From contig JAHYJF010000180.1 of NCBI GenBank assembly GCA_019428955.1, positions 1 through 7,426 of the forward strand: a DNA stretch of 7,426 nt, read 5' to 3'. A program made the translations under genes and the position numbers. The first letter of the stretch is position 1. Every line of letters begins with the position of its first letter. The stretch is from Burkholderiaceae bacterium (GTDB lineage: Bacteria > Pseudomonadota > Gammaproteobacteria > Burkholderiales > Burkholderiaceae_E). The notes beneath the pieces are model-generated. The model ran no database searches. It was not told the DNA's origin and saw nothing but the letters and a program-made list of their open reading frames with translations. Positions 1-7,426 of this stretch are shown here, piece by piece.

Positions 1-1
1 G

Positions 2-1153
2 GTACCCGCCCCGCCCTTGTCGGTCTACGTCCACCTGCCGTGGTGCATGCGCAAGTGCCCGTATTGCGACTTCAACTCCTTCGAGCAAGGGGACGATGGT
101 GTGCCCGAGGCGCGCTACCTCGACGCGCTGACTGCCGACCTCGAACGCGCCTTGCCCGAGATCTGGGGGCGCAGCGTGCGCAGCATATTCATCGGCGGTG
201 GCACCCCGAGCCTGTTCGCGCCGGAATCGATCGACCGTTTGCTGGCGATGATTCGCGCCCGCCTGCAGGTCTTGCCCGGGGCCGAGGTCACGATGGAGGC
301 CAACCCCGGCACCTTCGAGGCCCAGCGTTTCAAGGCGTTTGCGCAGGCCGGAGTGACGCGGCTTTCGGTCGGCGTGCAGAGCTTCTCGGACCAGGCCCTG
401 GCGGCACTGGGCCGGGTCCACGACGGCGCCCAGGCGAGGCGCGCGCTGGAGGTGGCCGCGACGCACTTTGCAGGTTTCAACGTCGACCTGATGTACGCCT
501 TGCCGGGGCAGAGCCTCGCGAACTGCGCCACGGATCTCGCCGAGGCTCTGGCTTTCGAGCCGCCGCACCTGTCCTTCTACCACCTGACGATCGAGCCCGG
601 GACGGCCTTTGCCACCCACCCGCCGGCGCTGGCCGATGAGGACCTGACCGCTGACATGCAGGCCATGATCGAGGAGCGGCTCGGGGCTGCGGGACTGTTG
701 CGCTACGAGGTTTCGGCCTACGCCCGCCGGGCCCGGCGCTGCGAACACAATCTGAACTACTGGCAGTTCGGCGACTACCTCGGCATCGGCGCGGGCGCGC
801 ACGGCAAGATTTCGTTCGCCGACCGGATCGTGCGTGAGCAGCGTTTTCGAAACCCGCAACGCTACATGGACTCCGCGCTCTCGGGAGATGGCGTCGAAGC
901 GAGCCGTGTCCTGACGCGCGACGACCTGGTCTTCGAGTTCATGCTGAACGCCTTGCGTCTCGTCGATGGCGTGCCAATGGCGCTGTTTGTCCGCCACACC
1001 GGGATCGACCCGAACGAAATGGCCCCCGAACTGCGCCTCGCCCGTGCCAAGGGCTTGCTCGACGAGGATCGCGAGACGCTGCGTGCCACCGAATTAGGGC
1101 GCCGTTTCCTGAATGACTTGCAGCAGATCTTCCTGCGCGCCGACGTGAGCTAG
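2..1153 (+). CDS. hemW: HemW heme chaperone, radical SAM family (5' partial)
   Basis: HemW is a radical SAM protein of the HemN-like family. It binds heme and is thought to deliver it to respiratory enzymes; it was long misnamed oxygen-independent coproporphyrinogen III oxidase. The [4Fe-4S] motif CxxxCxxC is visible as CMRKCPYC, with Cys codons at 44, 56 and 65, followed by DFNS. It lacks the extra Cys that marks true HemN (CxxxCxxCxC). The SAM-binding GGGTPS motif follows near 195-212, and the HemN C-terminal segment NLNYWQFGDYLGIGAGAHG lies near 750-805. A TTG at 17 could be read as a start, but the frame stays open to the window edge (V-P-A-P-P before it). Betaproteobacterial HemW usually carries a short Pro-rich leader before the SVYVHLPW block, so the true start probably lies outside the window. 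The stop is TAG at 1151. Identification is secure; the N-terminus is unknown. Confidence 0.93.
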   Translation, partial: VPAPPLSVYVHLPWCMRKCPYCDFNSFEQGDDGVPEARYLDALTADLERALPEIWGRSVRSIFIGGGTPSLFAPESIDRLLAMIRARLQVLPGAEVTMEANPGTFEAQRFKAFAQAGVTRLSVGVQSFSDQALAALGRVHDGAQARRALEVAATHFAGFNVDLMYALPGQSLANCATDLAEALAFEPPHLSFYHLTIEPGTAFATHPPALADEDLTADMQAMIEERLGAAGLLRYEVSAYARRARRCEHNLNYWQFGDYLGIGAGAHGKISFADRIVREQRFRNPQRYMDSALSGDGVEASRVLTRDDLVFEFMLNALRLVDGVPMALFVRHTGIDPNEMAPELRLARAKGLLDEDRETLRATELGRRFLNDLQQIFLRADVS

Positions 1154-1221
1154 CCGGTCCGCGCCGCCCTGCCCCAATAAGAGGCGCCGGTCGGCGGCCT
1201 GCGCTAAACTGCGACATCGAC

Positions 1222-1238
1222 TGCACCAGACTGGTGCG
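1222..1238 (+). promoter_or_regulatory. NtrC binding site (enhancer) upstream of glnA
   Basis: TGCACCAGACTGGTGCG is an almost perfect inverted repeat (TGCACCA - 3 bases - TGGTGCG). It matches the enteric NtrC consensus, two TGCACYA half-sites with dyad symmetry. Its centre at 1230 is about 117 bases upstream of the start point predicted from the sigma-54 promoter at 1321-1336. That is the normal enhancer distance for NtrC-activated glnA promoters. I found no second strong site nearby, whereas enterobacterial glnA has two. The role is inferred from motif and position. Confidence 0.8.
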
Positions 1239-1320
1239 TCAGGGCGGTAGCGCTCCACATTCGTGCCGCGGGAAGAGGTGGTTTACGGGCATGGCACGAG
1301 CTCAGCAGGTCACGCCGTGC

Positions 1321-1336
1321 TGGCACGAAATTTGCT
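1321..1336 (+). promoter_or_regulatory. Sigma-54 (RpoN) promoter of glnA
   Basis: TGGCACGAAATTTGCT matches the -24/-12 consensus TGGCACG-N4-TTGCW at every defined position, with the key GG at 1322-1323 and GC at 1334-1335. Transcription would start near 1346-1348, leaving a leader of about 40 bases before the glnA ATG. With the NtrC site upstream, this indicates nitrogen-limited activation of glnA through sigma-54 polymerase. It needs an AAA+ activator with a working ATPase, which the fused ntrB/ntrC ORF at 3410-4618 does not appear to supply. Confidence 0.9.
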
Positions 1337-1373
1337 AGGCATGGTAAGACGTAGTCAATTTCAATTGCCACCT

Positions 1374-1379
1374 GGAGAG
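1374..1379 (+). promoter_or_regulatory. Ribosome binding site of glnA
   Basis: GGAGAG lies 6 bases before the ATG at 1386. It fixes this ATG as the start. The reading frame is open further upstream to a GTG at 1263, but that extension runs through the sigma-54 promoter and would be untranslated. Confidence 0.85.
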
Positions 1380-1385
1380 ATTTTC

Positions 1386-2798
1386 ATGAGCACCGTCACT
1401 GAAGTGATGAAGACCATCGCCGACAACGACGTCAAGTTTGTCGATCTGCGCTTCACCGACACGCGCGGCAAGGAGCAGCACGTCACGGTGCCACGCTCGC
1501 ATTTCACCGATGACAAGTTCACCGAAGGACACGCTTTCGACGGTTCGTCGATCGCCGGCTGGAAGGGCATCGAGGCCTCCGACATGCTGCTGATGCCCGA
1601 TCCCGCGACCGCCCAGATGGATCCGTTCCGGGAAGAATCGACCATGATCATCACCTGCGACGTGATCGAGCCTGCCGACGGCAAGGGCTACGTTCGTGAC
1701 CCGCGTTCGATCGCCCGGCGTGCCGAGGCCTATCTCAAGTCGACTGGAATCGGCGACACCGCCTACTTCGGTCCCGAGCCCGAGTTCTTCATCTTCGACT
1801 CGGTGACCTGGCATGTCGACATGTCGGGTTGCTCGGTCAAGATCAACTCCGAGGAAGCCTCCTGGAGCACCGGCAAGGAGTTCGAGGGCGGTAACCTCGC
1901 TCATCGTCCCCGGGCCAAGGGCGGCTATTTCCCGGTGCCGCCGGTCGACTCGCTGCAGGACATCCGCTCCGAAATGGTTCTGATCATGGAACAGATGGGG
2001 GTCCCGGTCGAAGTCCACCACCACGAGGTGGGCGGCGCCGGACAGTGCGAGATCGGCACCAGGTTCGCCGAGCTGGTGACCCGTGCCGACTGGGTGCAGT
2101 TGATGAAGTACGTCATCCATAACGTTGCGCACAGCTACGGCAAGACCGCCACCTTCATGCCCAAGCCGATCGTTGGCGACAGCGGCTCCGGCATGCACGT
2201 CCACCAGTCGATCTGGAAAGACGGCAAGAACCTCTTCGCCGGCGACAAGTACGCTGGCCTGTCGGATACCGCGTTGTTCTACATCGGCGGGATCATCAAG
2301 CATGCCCGGGCACTGAACTCGATCACCAACCCGACCACCAACTCGTACAAGCGCCTGGTGCCTGGCTTTGAAGCGCCGGTGATGCTCGCCTATTCGGCGC
2401 GCAACCGCTCGGCGTCGCTGCGTATCCCCCACGTCAGCAATCCCAAGGCACGGCGCGTCGAGGTGCGTTTCCCCGATCCTGCCGCCAACCCGTACCTGGC
2501 GTTTGCCGCGATGTTGATGGCCGGGCTCGATGGCATCGAGAACAAGATCCATCCGGGCGAGGCCGCCGACAAGAACCTCTACGATCTGCCGCCTGAAGAA
2601 GGCAAGGCAATCCCGACGGTGGCGAGTTCGCTGGACATGGCGCTCGAGGCACTCGACAAGGATCGTGCCTTCCTCACCCGCGGCGGGGTTTTTGACAACG
2701 TGATGATCGATGCCTACATCGAGTTGAAAATGGAAGAGGTCACGGCACTGCGCATGACCACCCATCCGATCGAGTTTGACCTGACCTATTCCTGCTAA
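1386..2798 (+). CDS. glnA: Glutamine synthetase, type I (GSI-beta)
   Basis: This cytosolic dodecameric enzyme makes glutamine from glutamate, ammonia and ATP, the main ammonia-assimilation step. The product is 470 aa, the usual GSI length. The N-terminal beta-grasp domain holds FDGSSIAGWKGI. Catalytic motifs follow: GPEPEFF (Glu131 and Glu133, metal ligands), GGAGQCEIG, SGSGMHVHQS (His271), NRSASLRIP and RVEVRFPDPAANPYLAF. NLYDLPPEE contains Tyr399, the equivalent of the Tyr that GlnE adenylylates, so activity is probably also controlled after translation. The ATG at 1386 is preceded by a good ribosome binding site and begins the conserved MSTVTEVMK N-terminus. Expression is probably from the sigma-54 promoter at 1321-1336 with the NtrC enhancer at 1222-1238. 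The downstream genes follow on the same strand. No key residue seems missing. Confidence 0.98.
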   Translation: MSTVTEVMKTIADNDVKFVDLRFTDTRGKEQHVTVPRSHFTDDKFTEGHAFDGSSIAGWKGIEASDMLLMPDPATAQMDPFREESTMIITCDVIEPADGKGYVRDPRSIARRAEAYLKSTGIGDTAYFGPEPEFFIFDSVTWHVDMSGCSVKINSEEASWSTGKEFEGGNLAHRPRAKGGYFPVPPVDSLQDIRSEMVLIMEQMGVPVEVHHHEVGGAGQCEIGTRFAELVTRADWVQLMKYVIHNVAHSYGKTATFMPKPIVGDSGSGMHVHQSIWKDGKNLFAGDKYAGLSDTALFYIGGIIKHARALNSITNPTTNSYKRLVPGFEAPVMLAYSARNRSASLRIPHVSNPKARRVEVRFPDPAANPYLAFAAMLMAGLDGIENKIHPGEAADKNLYDLPPEEGKAIPTVASSLDMALEALDKDRAFLTRGGVFDNVMIDAYIELKMEEVTALRMTTHPIEFDLTYSC

Positions 2799-2816
2799 GG
2801 TACGCAGAACTGGATA

Positions 2817-2850
2817 TCGGGCCGGGGCCTCTTGGCAGACTCCGGCCCGA
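2817..2850 (+). terminator. GC-rich hairpin after glnA (terminator or attenuator candidate)
   Basis: A perfect 9-base inverted repeat, TCGGGCCGG (2817-2825) and CCGGCCCGA (2842-2850), encloses a 16-base loop that can form a smaller GCC/GGC hairpin. It begins 18 bases after the glnA stop. No T-run follows, so it is not a classical intrinsic terminator. It may reduce read-through into the next genes or protect the 3' end of glnA mRNA. The structure is seen; the function is inferred. Confidence 0.5.
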
Positions 2851-2885
2851 ACGCCTGAACCCACCAAGTACGCACCGACTGAAAG

Positions 2886-3392
2886 ATGACCAGACTCCTG
2901 ATTGCACTATTGGGCCTGACCCTTGCGCTTGAAGCGTCAGCGCAGATCTATCGCTGCGAGGGCGAAGGGGGAGTGGTCGAGTACAGCAACAGCGTCAGCG
3001 CCGGCCGCGAAGCTCGCTGCCGCAAGGTCGACCTGCCGGAAGTCACGACCATCCCGACGCCCAAGTTGCCGCCGAAGGCAGCAGCGGGAGCGTCTGCCGG
3101 TGCCGCCGCCAACGCCAAGTCAGGCGGCAAGGATTTTCCCAAGGTCGATCCCGCCACCCAGAAAGCCCGCGACAGCGATCGCCGCCGGATCATCGAGGAC
3201 GAGTTGCGCAACGAGAAAGACCGCCTCGCGACCCTGATGGCCGAGTACAAGGGCGGCACGCCGGACCGGCGCGGTGACGAGCGTAACTACCAGAAGTACC
3301 TCGAACGGGTGGAACGGCTGAAAGACGATATCGCGCGCTCCGAGGCCAACGTCGCGACGCTCAAGCGCGAGCTCGACGCGATCCGCAACTAG
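2886..3392 (+). CDS. Exported DUF4124 domain protein with coiled-coil tail
   Basis: The product is a 168-aa protein of unknown function. Residues 1-19 form a Sec signal peptide (basic TR, then a Leu-rich core, then ASA before Gln20), so it is probably periplasmic. Residues about 20-45 resemble the DUF4124 module, which typically begins A-x-Y-[KR]-[CW] after the signal; here it is QIYRCEGEGGVVEYSN. Cys24 and Cys45 could form a disulfide. A Pro/Ala/Gly-rich linker spans about 56-90. The rest, about 98-168, is highly charged (RRRIIEDELRNEKDRLATL, YLERVERLKDDI) and very likely a coiled coil. It starts 87 bases after glnA and ends 17 bases before the fused ntrB/ntrC ORF, in the same direction. DUF4124 genes between glnA and ntrBC are, from memory, common in Rhodocyclales; a role in nitrogen control is not established. 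The ATG at 2886 has only a weak upstream AAAG. Confidence 0.85.
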   Translation: MTRLLIALLGLTLALEASAQIYRCEGEGGVVEYSNSVSAGREARCRKVDLPEVTTIPTPKLPPKAAAGASAGAAANAKSGGKDFPKVDPATQKARDSDRRRIIEDELRNEKDRLATLMAEYKGGTPDRRGDERNYQKYLERVERLKDDIARSEANVATLKRELDAIRN

Positions 3393-3409
3393 CCCTGTCG
3401 GGGCACGGC

Positions 3410-4609
<1,200 letters not shown>

Positions 4610-4618
<9 letters not shown>

Positions 4619-5386
4619 CTCAACCATCACCGGCGCATGGTCCGATGGTTGCTCGAGCTTGCGCGGGGCGCGGTCGATGGTGCAGGCGACAACCCGTGGA
4701 GCGAGCCTGGCATCGACCAGCACGTGGTCGATGCGCAGCCCGGCATTGCGGCGAAAACCGAGCCTACGGTAGTCCCACCAACTGAAGCTGCGCTCCGGCT
4801 GGTCGAACATCCTGAAGGTGTCGACGAAGTCGTCAGCGATCAGCGCCCTGAAGCGTTCGCGTTCCGGCTCCGAGCACAGCACCAAGCCCTGCCACGCTGC
4901 CGGGTCATGAACATCGCGATCTTCCGGGGCGATGTTGAAGTCACCCAGCAGCACCGTCGCCGGCGCGGCGGCGTCGCGCCGGGCCAGCCAGTTGGTTAGC
5001 GCGTCGATCCAGGCCAGCTTGTATTGGTACTTGTCCGAGTCAACCGACTGGCCGTTGGGAAAGTAGGCGCAGACAATGCGCAGCCCACCGACCTCGGCGC
5101 TGATCAGGCGCTGCTGCTCATCGGGGAAGAGCGGATTGCCGCGCACCACCGCAGTTGGTGCCCCGAGCGTGGCGCGACGCGCCAGGATCGCCACCCCGTT
5201 GTAGGTCGGCTGGCCGGCAAAGACCGCCTCGTAGCCGGCTTCGGCCAGTGCCGCGACGGGAAATTTCTCGTCGCTGAGCTTGGTCTCCTGCAGGGCGAGG
5301 ACATCGGGCTCGTTGGCCGAGATCCAGTCGAGCACATGGCCGAGGCGCACGCGCAGGGAGTTGACGTTCCAGGTGGCGATCTTCAT
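4610..5386 (-). CDS. xthA: Exodeoxyribonuclease III (AP endonuclease, ExoIII/XthA family)
   Basis: This DNA repair enzyme cuts at abasic sites and removes 3' blocking groups in base excision repair; it acts on the nucleoid in the cytosol. The 258-aa product has the endonuclease/exonuclease/phosphatase fold and every expected catalytic motif: TWNVNSL (Asn7), LQETK (Glu34, metal ligand), AYFPNG (Tyr109), GDFNIAP (Asp149 and Asn151), RIDHVL (Asp220) and SDHAPV (Asp249, His250). Length is normal for the short bacterial form. The ATG at 5384-5386 begins the conserved MKIATWNVNSL. It is convergent with the NtrB-NtrC remnant, overlapping its last 9 bases, and divergent from the downstream reductase gene. 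No strong ribosome binding site is seen before its start. Nothing appears broken. An xthA or exoA name applies equally well. Confidence 0.96.
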
Positions 5387-5491
5387 GTCGAGCGGGAATC
5401 TATCTGTCTGGTTGGACGATTCATCCGCGCCACGCTAGCACGTTTTCCCGACCCGATGACGCCTCGGTAAAGGACCAGTACACTTCGCACC

Positions 5492-6421
5492 ATGCTGAAA
5501 GTCTACGCAGCCGAGGAAGTTCACGCGGCCTTGCCCTGGCAAGCGCTGGTCGATGCTCTCGCGCAAGCCTTTGCCGAGGGGGCCAGCGTGCCGCTACGCC
5601 ACGCCCACCAGTTGGGAGGCGCGGATACCCTGCTGCTGATGCCGGCCTGGTCAGCGAACGCGCTGGGCGTCAAGGTCGTGACCGTGATGCCGGAGAACGC
5701 CGCGCGCGGCGTGGCCAGCGTGCAGGCGACCTACCTGCTGCTCGAGCGCGACAGTGGCGAGGCCATCGCCTTGCTCGACGGCGAAGCGCTGACGCTGCGC
5801 CGCACCGCAGCGGCCTCGGCGCTGGCTGCTCGCTACCTGGCCCGCGACGACGCCCGCACGCTGCTGCTGGTTGGCAGCGGTCGTCTCGCCGGCTGGATGG
5901 CCCGGGCTCACGTGTCGTTGCGCCCGGCCATAGACCGTGTGCTGGTCTGGGGCCGGAATGCCGGCAGCCGGGAAGCACTGGCTGGAACCCTGCGCGGCGA
6001 GGGTCTGCCGGCGCAAGCGGTGTCCGATCTGGAGGCAGCAGTGCGCGGCGCCGACATCGTGACCTGTGCCACCACCGCCAAGGAGCCGGTCGTGCGCGGG
6101 GCATGGCTCTCGCCGGGCACTCACCTCGACCTGGTCGGGGGCTTTCGCCGCGACATGCGCGAGGTCGACGATCAGGCGGTGTTGTCGGCCGCGCTATTCG
6201 TCGATACCTACCAGGGCGCGCTCGAGGAAGCGGGCGACCTGACGCAGCCGCTGGCCGCCGGTCTGATCGTTCGTGAGCAGGTCCAGGGAGATCTGGCCAG
6301 CCTGGTTGGTGGGTCCGTCAAAGGGCGGCGCAACCCGACCCAGGTCACGCTGTTCAAGTCAGTGGGGACGGCGCTGGAAGACCTGGCTGCGGCCCAGTTG
6401 GTGGCTGGGGCACACCGCTAG
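5492..6421 (+). CDS. Ornithine cyclodeaminase / mu-crystallin family NAD(P)-dependent protein
   Basis: The 309-aa product belongs to the OCD/mu-crystallin family. Members deaminate ornithine to proline or reduce cyclic imino acids such as delta-1-pyrroline-2-carboxylate. The substrate-binding half includes GVKVVTVMPENAARG (Lys61, the usual catalytic Lys) and LLDGEALTLRRTAAASALAA (Arg104). The Rossmann half begins LLLVGSGRLA, with nucleotide motif GxGxxA at 128-133. The family signature DMREVDD is at 221-227. Typical members have a Gly-A-Q after the second Gly; here it is GSGRLA, a mild variation. The ATG at 5492 starts the conserved MLKVYAAEEV block. The nearest purine-rich stretch, AGGA at 5471-5474, is 17 bases away, so no normal ribosome binding site is present. 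It is divergent from xthA and convergent with the DUF4124-glutaredoxin gene. The substrate cannot be settled from sequence; reductase of pyrroline-type imino acids is a likelier guess than true ornithine cyclodeaminase. Confidence 0.9.
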   Translation: MLKVYAAEEVHAALPWQALVDALAQAFAEGASVPLRHAHQLGGADTLLLMPAWSANALGVKVVTVMPENAARGVASVQATYLLLERDSGEAIALLDGEALTLRRTAAASALAARYLARDDARTLLLVGSGRLAGWMARAHVSLRPAIDRVLVWGRNAGSREALAGTLRGEGLPAQAVSDLEAAVRGADIVTCATTAKEPVVRGAWLSPGTHLDLVGGFRRDMREVDDQAVLSAALFVDTYQGALEEAGDLTQPLAAGLIVREQVQGDLASLVGGSVKGRRNPTQVTLFKSVGTALEDLAAAQLVAGAHR

Positions 6422-6455
6422 ATCAAGTGCTCGCCGCCCGCCCGGTGGCTGGTGG

Positions 6456-6478
6456 AGGGCTGACGCGTCAGGCGCCCT
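6456..6478. terminator. Palindromic stem-loop between convergent genes (weak terminator candidate)
   Basis: AGGGC (6456-6460) pairs with GCCCT (6474-6478), around a perfect 12-base palindrome CTGACGCGTCAG (6460-6471). It lies in the 70-base gap where two convergent genes end, a usual place for a shared terminator. There is no T-run on either side, so terminator function is only suggested by position. Confidence 0.3.
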
Positions 6479-6491
6479 GCGCTCGGCTGGC

Positions 6492-7205
6492 TCAGAAACG
6501 AACCCGAGATGCCGGTTCGGATTGCGGGTCGGGCATTCCCGGCAGGCGCAACGGAGCGCCGCTCGAGGCGACGAACTCGGTCCTCGGGAAGTCCTCCGTA
6601 CTGGGCGATTCGGTGCCCCCGCTCGCCGACCCCTGGGGCTTGGGCTGGGCGCCGGTCGCCTCCTTCGCGCCCGCCGAGCGTTCGGCCAACACCTGCGGCG
6701 CCGGCGCCTCGTAGTTGCCGGGCAGCATCGAGGTCTTGGGGAAACCGCCGGCGTCGAGCAGACGATCCCAGGAACCTGACTCATAGCCGTCGGTGCGTTC
6801 GTTGCCGACCCCGAGCACCGGGAGCACTTTCCCCGACGATCCCAATTTCTTCAGGACCTCGACATCCGCCTGGGTGACGATGGTGCGCTCGGCAAAGGGA
6901 ATGCCGCGCTTATTGAGGTGAGCGCGCCCCATATCACAGGGTTCGCAGCGCGGCGCGGTGTGGAGCGTGACCGGGAAACGCGTCGCGGCCGTGCGCAGCG
7001 CGTAGGGCAGCGCGGTTTCGGCGCCATCCGCCGGGGTTGCGCTCCCCCGCGAGCCATCGACGATCTGCGCCCGGGGCGGCGGCGGGAGATCGCCATAGCT
7101 GACCGTCCCGTCGGGACCGATCCACTTGTACTGGGCCTGGGCGCTGCCGACGAACAGCAATAGCAGGGCAGCGGCTCGAAGAATGGAGCAGAGGCGCTTG
7201 GACAT
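6492..7205 (-). CDS. Exported DUF4124 - glutaredoxin-like protein
   Basis: The 237-aa product is predicted to be periplasmic. Residues 1-24 are a Sec signal peptide (MSKRLC, then a hydrophobic Leu-rich core, ending AQA before Gln25). A DUF4124 module follows (QYKWIGPDGTVSYGDLPPPP, 25-44). Residues about 77-160 look like a glutaredoxin/thioredoxin fold: the strand PVTLHTAP precedes CEPC (Cys87, Cys90), the expected redox pair; KVLPVLGVG holds the likely cis-Pro129; and GYESGSWDRLLDAGG fits the final helix region. From about 165 to the end it is Pro/Gly/Ser-rich and probably disordered. The ATG at 7203-7205 was chosen because it begins a proper signal peptide and has AGGA upstream (about 9 bases); the frame is open to 7262, but that would overlap prlC and bury the signal. 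It lies 22 bases after prlC on the same strand, so the two are probably co-transcribed. A thiol-disulfide role is inferred; the partner is unknown. Confidence 0.88.
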   Translation of the reverse strand: MSKRLCSILRAAALLLLFVGSAQAQYKWIGPDGTVSYGDLPPPPRAQIVDGSRGSATPADGAETALPYALRTAATRFPVTLHTAPRCEPCDMGRAHLNKRGIPFAERTIVTQADVEVLKKLGSSGKVLPVLGVGNERTDGYESGSWDRLLDAGGFPKTSMLPGNYEAPAPQVLAERSAGAKEATGAQPKPQGSASGGTESPSTEDFPRTEFVASSGAPLRLPGMPDPQSEPASRVRF

Positions 7206-7227
7206 CGCGATGGTTCCTGCCAGGGTT

Positions 7228-7426
7228 TTAGACCATGCCATTATGGCGGAGCAGTGCCGCAATATCGGGGTCCCGACCTCTGAACGCGCGAAAAGAGTCG
7301 ATGGCCGGTCGACTCCCGCCCACCGAGAGGATCTCGCGCAGGAATAGCTGGCCGGTTTCAGCCACCATCCGCTCGCCGTCAGCCTGTTTGGCCGCTTCCT
7401 CGAAGGACGCGTAGGCGTCCGCCGAG
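7228..7426 (-). CDS. prlC: Oligopeptidase A, M3 peptidase, C-terminal end (5' partial)
   Basis: The last 65 codons of a gene that continues past the right edge of the window. Reading leftward, the translation begins SADAYASFEEA, passes ETGQLFLREILSVGGSRPA and ends with SFRAFRGRDPDIAALLRHNGM followed by Val and TAA (7228-7230). This matches the conserved C-terminus of PrlC/oligopeptidase A, a cytosolic zinc metallopeptidase that degrades short peptides, including cleaved signal peptides. The HExxH zinc site lies further upstream and is not in the window, so activity cannot be judged. A related dipeptidyl carboxypeptidase (Dcp) of the same family is the alternative, but the FRGRxPxxxALLRHxGM ending favours PrlC. 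The DUF4124-glutaredoxin gene follows 22 bases later on the same strand. Confidence 0.88.
   Translation of the reverse strand, partial: SADAYASFEEAAKQADGERMVAETGQLFLREILSVGGSRPAIDSFRAFRGRDPDIAALLRHNGMV

Noticed and set aside
1163..1198. GCCGCC/GGCGGC inverted repeat after hemW as a terminator
   Set aside because: Only a 6-base stem with a 24-base loop and no T-run; expected by chance in this base composition.
1264..1281. Second NtrC site between the enhancer and the sigma-54 promoter
   Set aside because: The half-sites are degenerate and the spacing between them is wrong by 2 bases compared with the strong site at 1222-1238.
1263..1385. N-terminal extension of glnA from a GTG at 1263, giving 511 aa
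   Set aside because: The extension runs through the sigma-54 promoter and is not part of the GSI family N-terminus. The ATG at 1386 has a good ribosome binding site and the conserved start.
1335..2867. 510-codon open frame on - opposite glnA
   Set aside because: It mirrors glnA codons in GC-rich DNA. Its translation has no recognisable domain, and glnA on + is certain.
4637..5470. Two open frames on + (4637-4999 and 5024-5470) opposite xthA
   Set aside because: They lie antisense to a fully conserved xthA with all catalytic residues, and their translations show no known family motif.
5651..6124. Open frame on - inside the OCD-family gene
   Set aside because: Antisense shadow in high-GC DNA. 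The + strand protein has the full family motifs.
7206..7262. 19-residue longer start for the DUF4124-glutaredoxin protein at 7262
   Set aside because: It would overlap the end of prlC by about 35 bases and place extra residues before an ideal signal peptide starting at 7205.

Overview
This GC-rich window looks like chromosomal DNA of a betaproteobacterium. The best guess is the Rhodocyclales (Azoarcus, Dechloromonas or Accumulibacter type), from protein wording and from the order glnA - DUF4124 gene - ntrB/ntrC. The genus is inference. Most of the window is conserved housekeeping sequence. I see no tRNA, rRNA, insertion sequence or CRISPR array.

Layout, left to right: a 5'-truncated hemW (heme chaperone / radical SAM) on +. 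Next is a 232-base intergenic region holding a near-ideal NtrC enhancer site and a consensus sigma-54 promoter, followed by glnA (glutamine synthetase, GSI-beta type). A GC-rich hairpin separates glnA from a small exported DUF4124 protein with a coiled-coil tail. Just downstream, where ntrB and ntrC normally sit, there is one 402-codon ORF. It joins the NtrB PAS sensor domain in frame to the second half of the NtrC AAA+ domain, beginning at the GAFTGA loop. A divergent pair follows: xthA (exonuclease III family) on - and an ornithine cyclodeaminase/mu-crystallin family reductase on +. The right end has two genes on -: an exported DUF4124-glutaredoxin protein, and upstream of it the last 65 codons of prlC (oligopeptidase A, M3 peptidase), which runs off the window.

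The notable point is the nitrogen-control locus. The glnA promoter keeps every element expected for NtrC/sigma-54 activation, but the adjacent ntrBC locus is collapsed. By domain comparison it lacks the histidine kinase core, the receiver domain, the Walker A half of the AAA+ domain and the C-terminal Fis-type DNA-binding helix-turn-helix. Because the frame is open, this could be a real deletion derivative making a small PAS-AAA half protein, a pseudogene still in frame, or an assembly/binning error, which is plausible if the source is a metagenome. Read mapping across the junction near 3850 would decide. I found no other clear candidate for a novel system.
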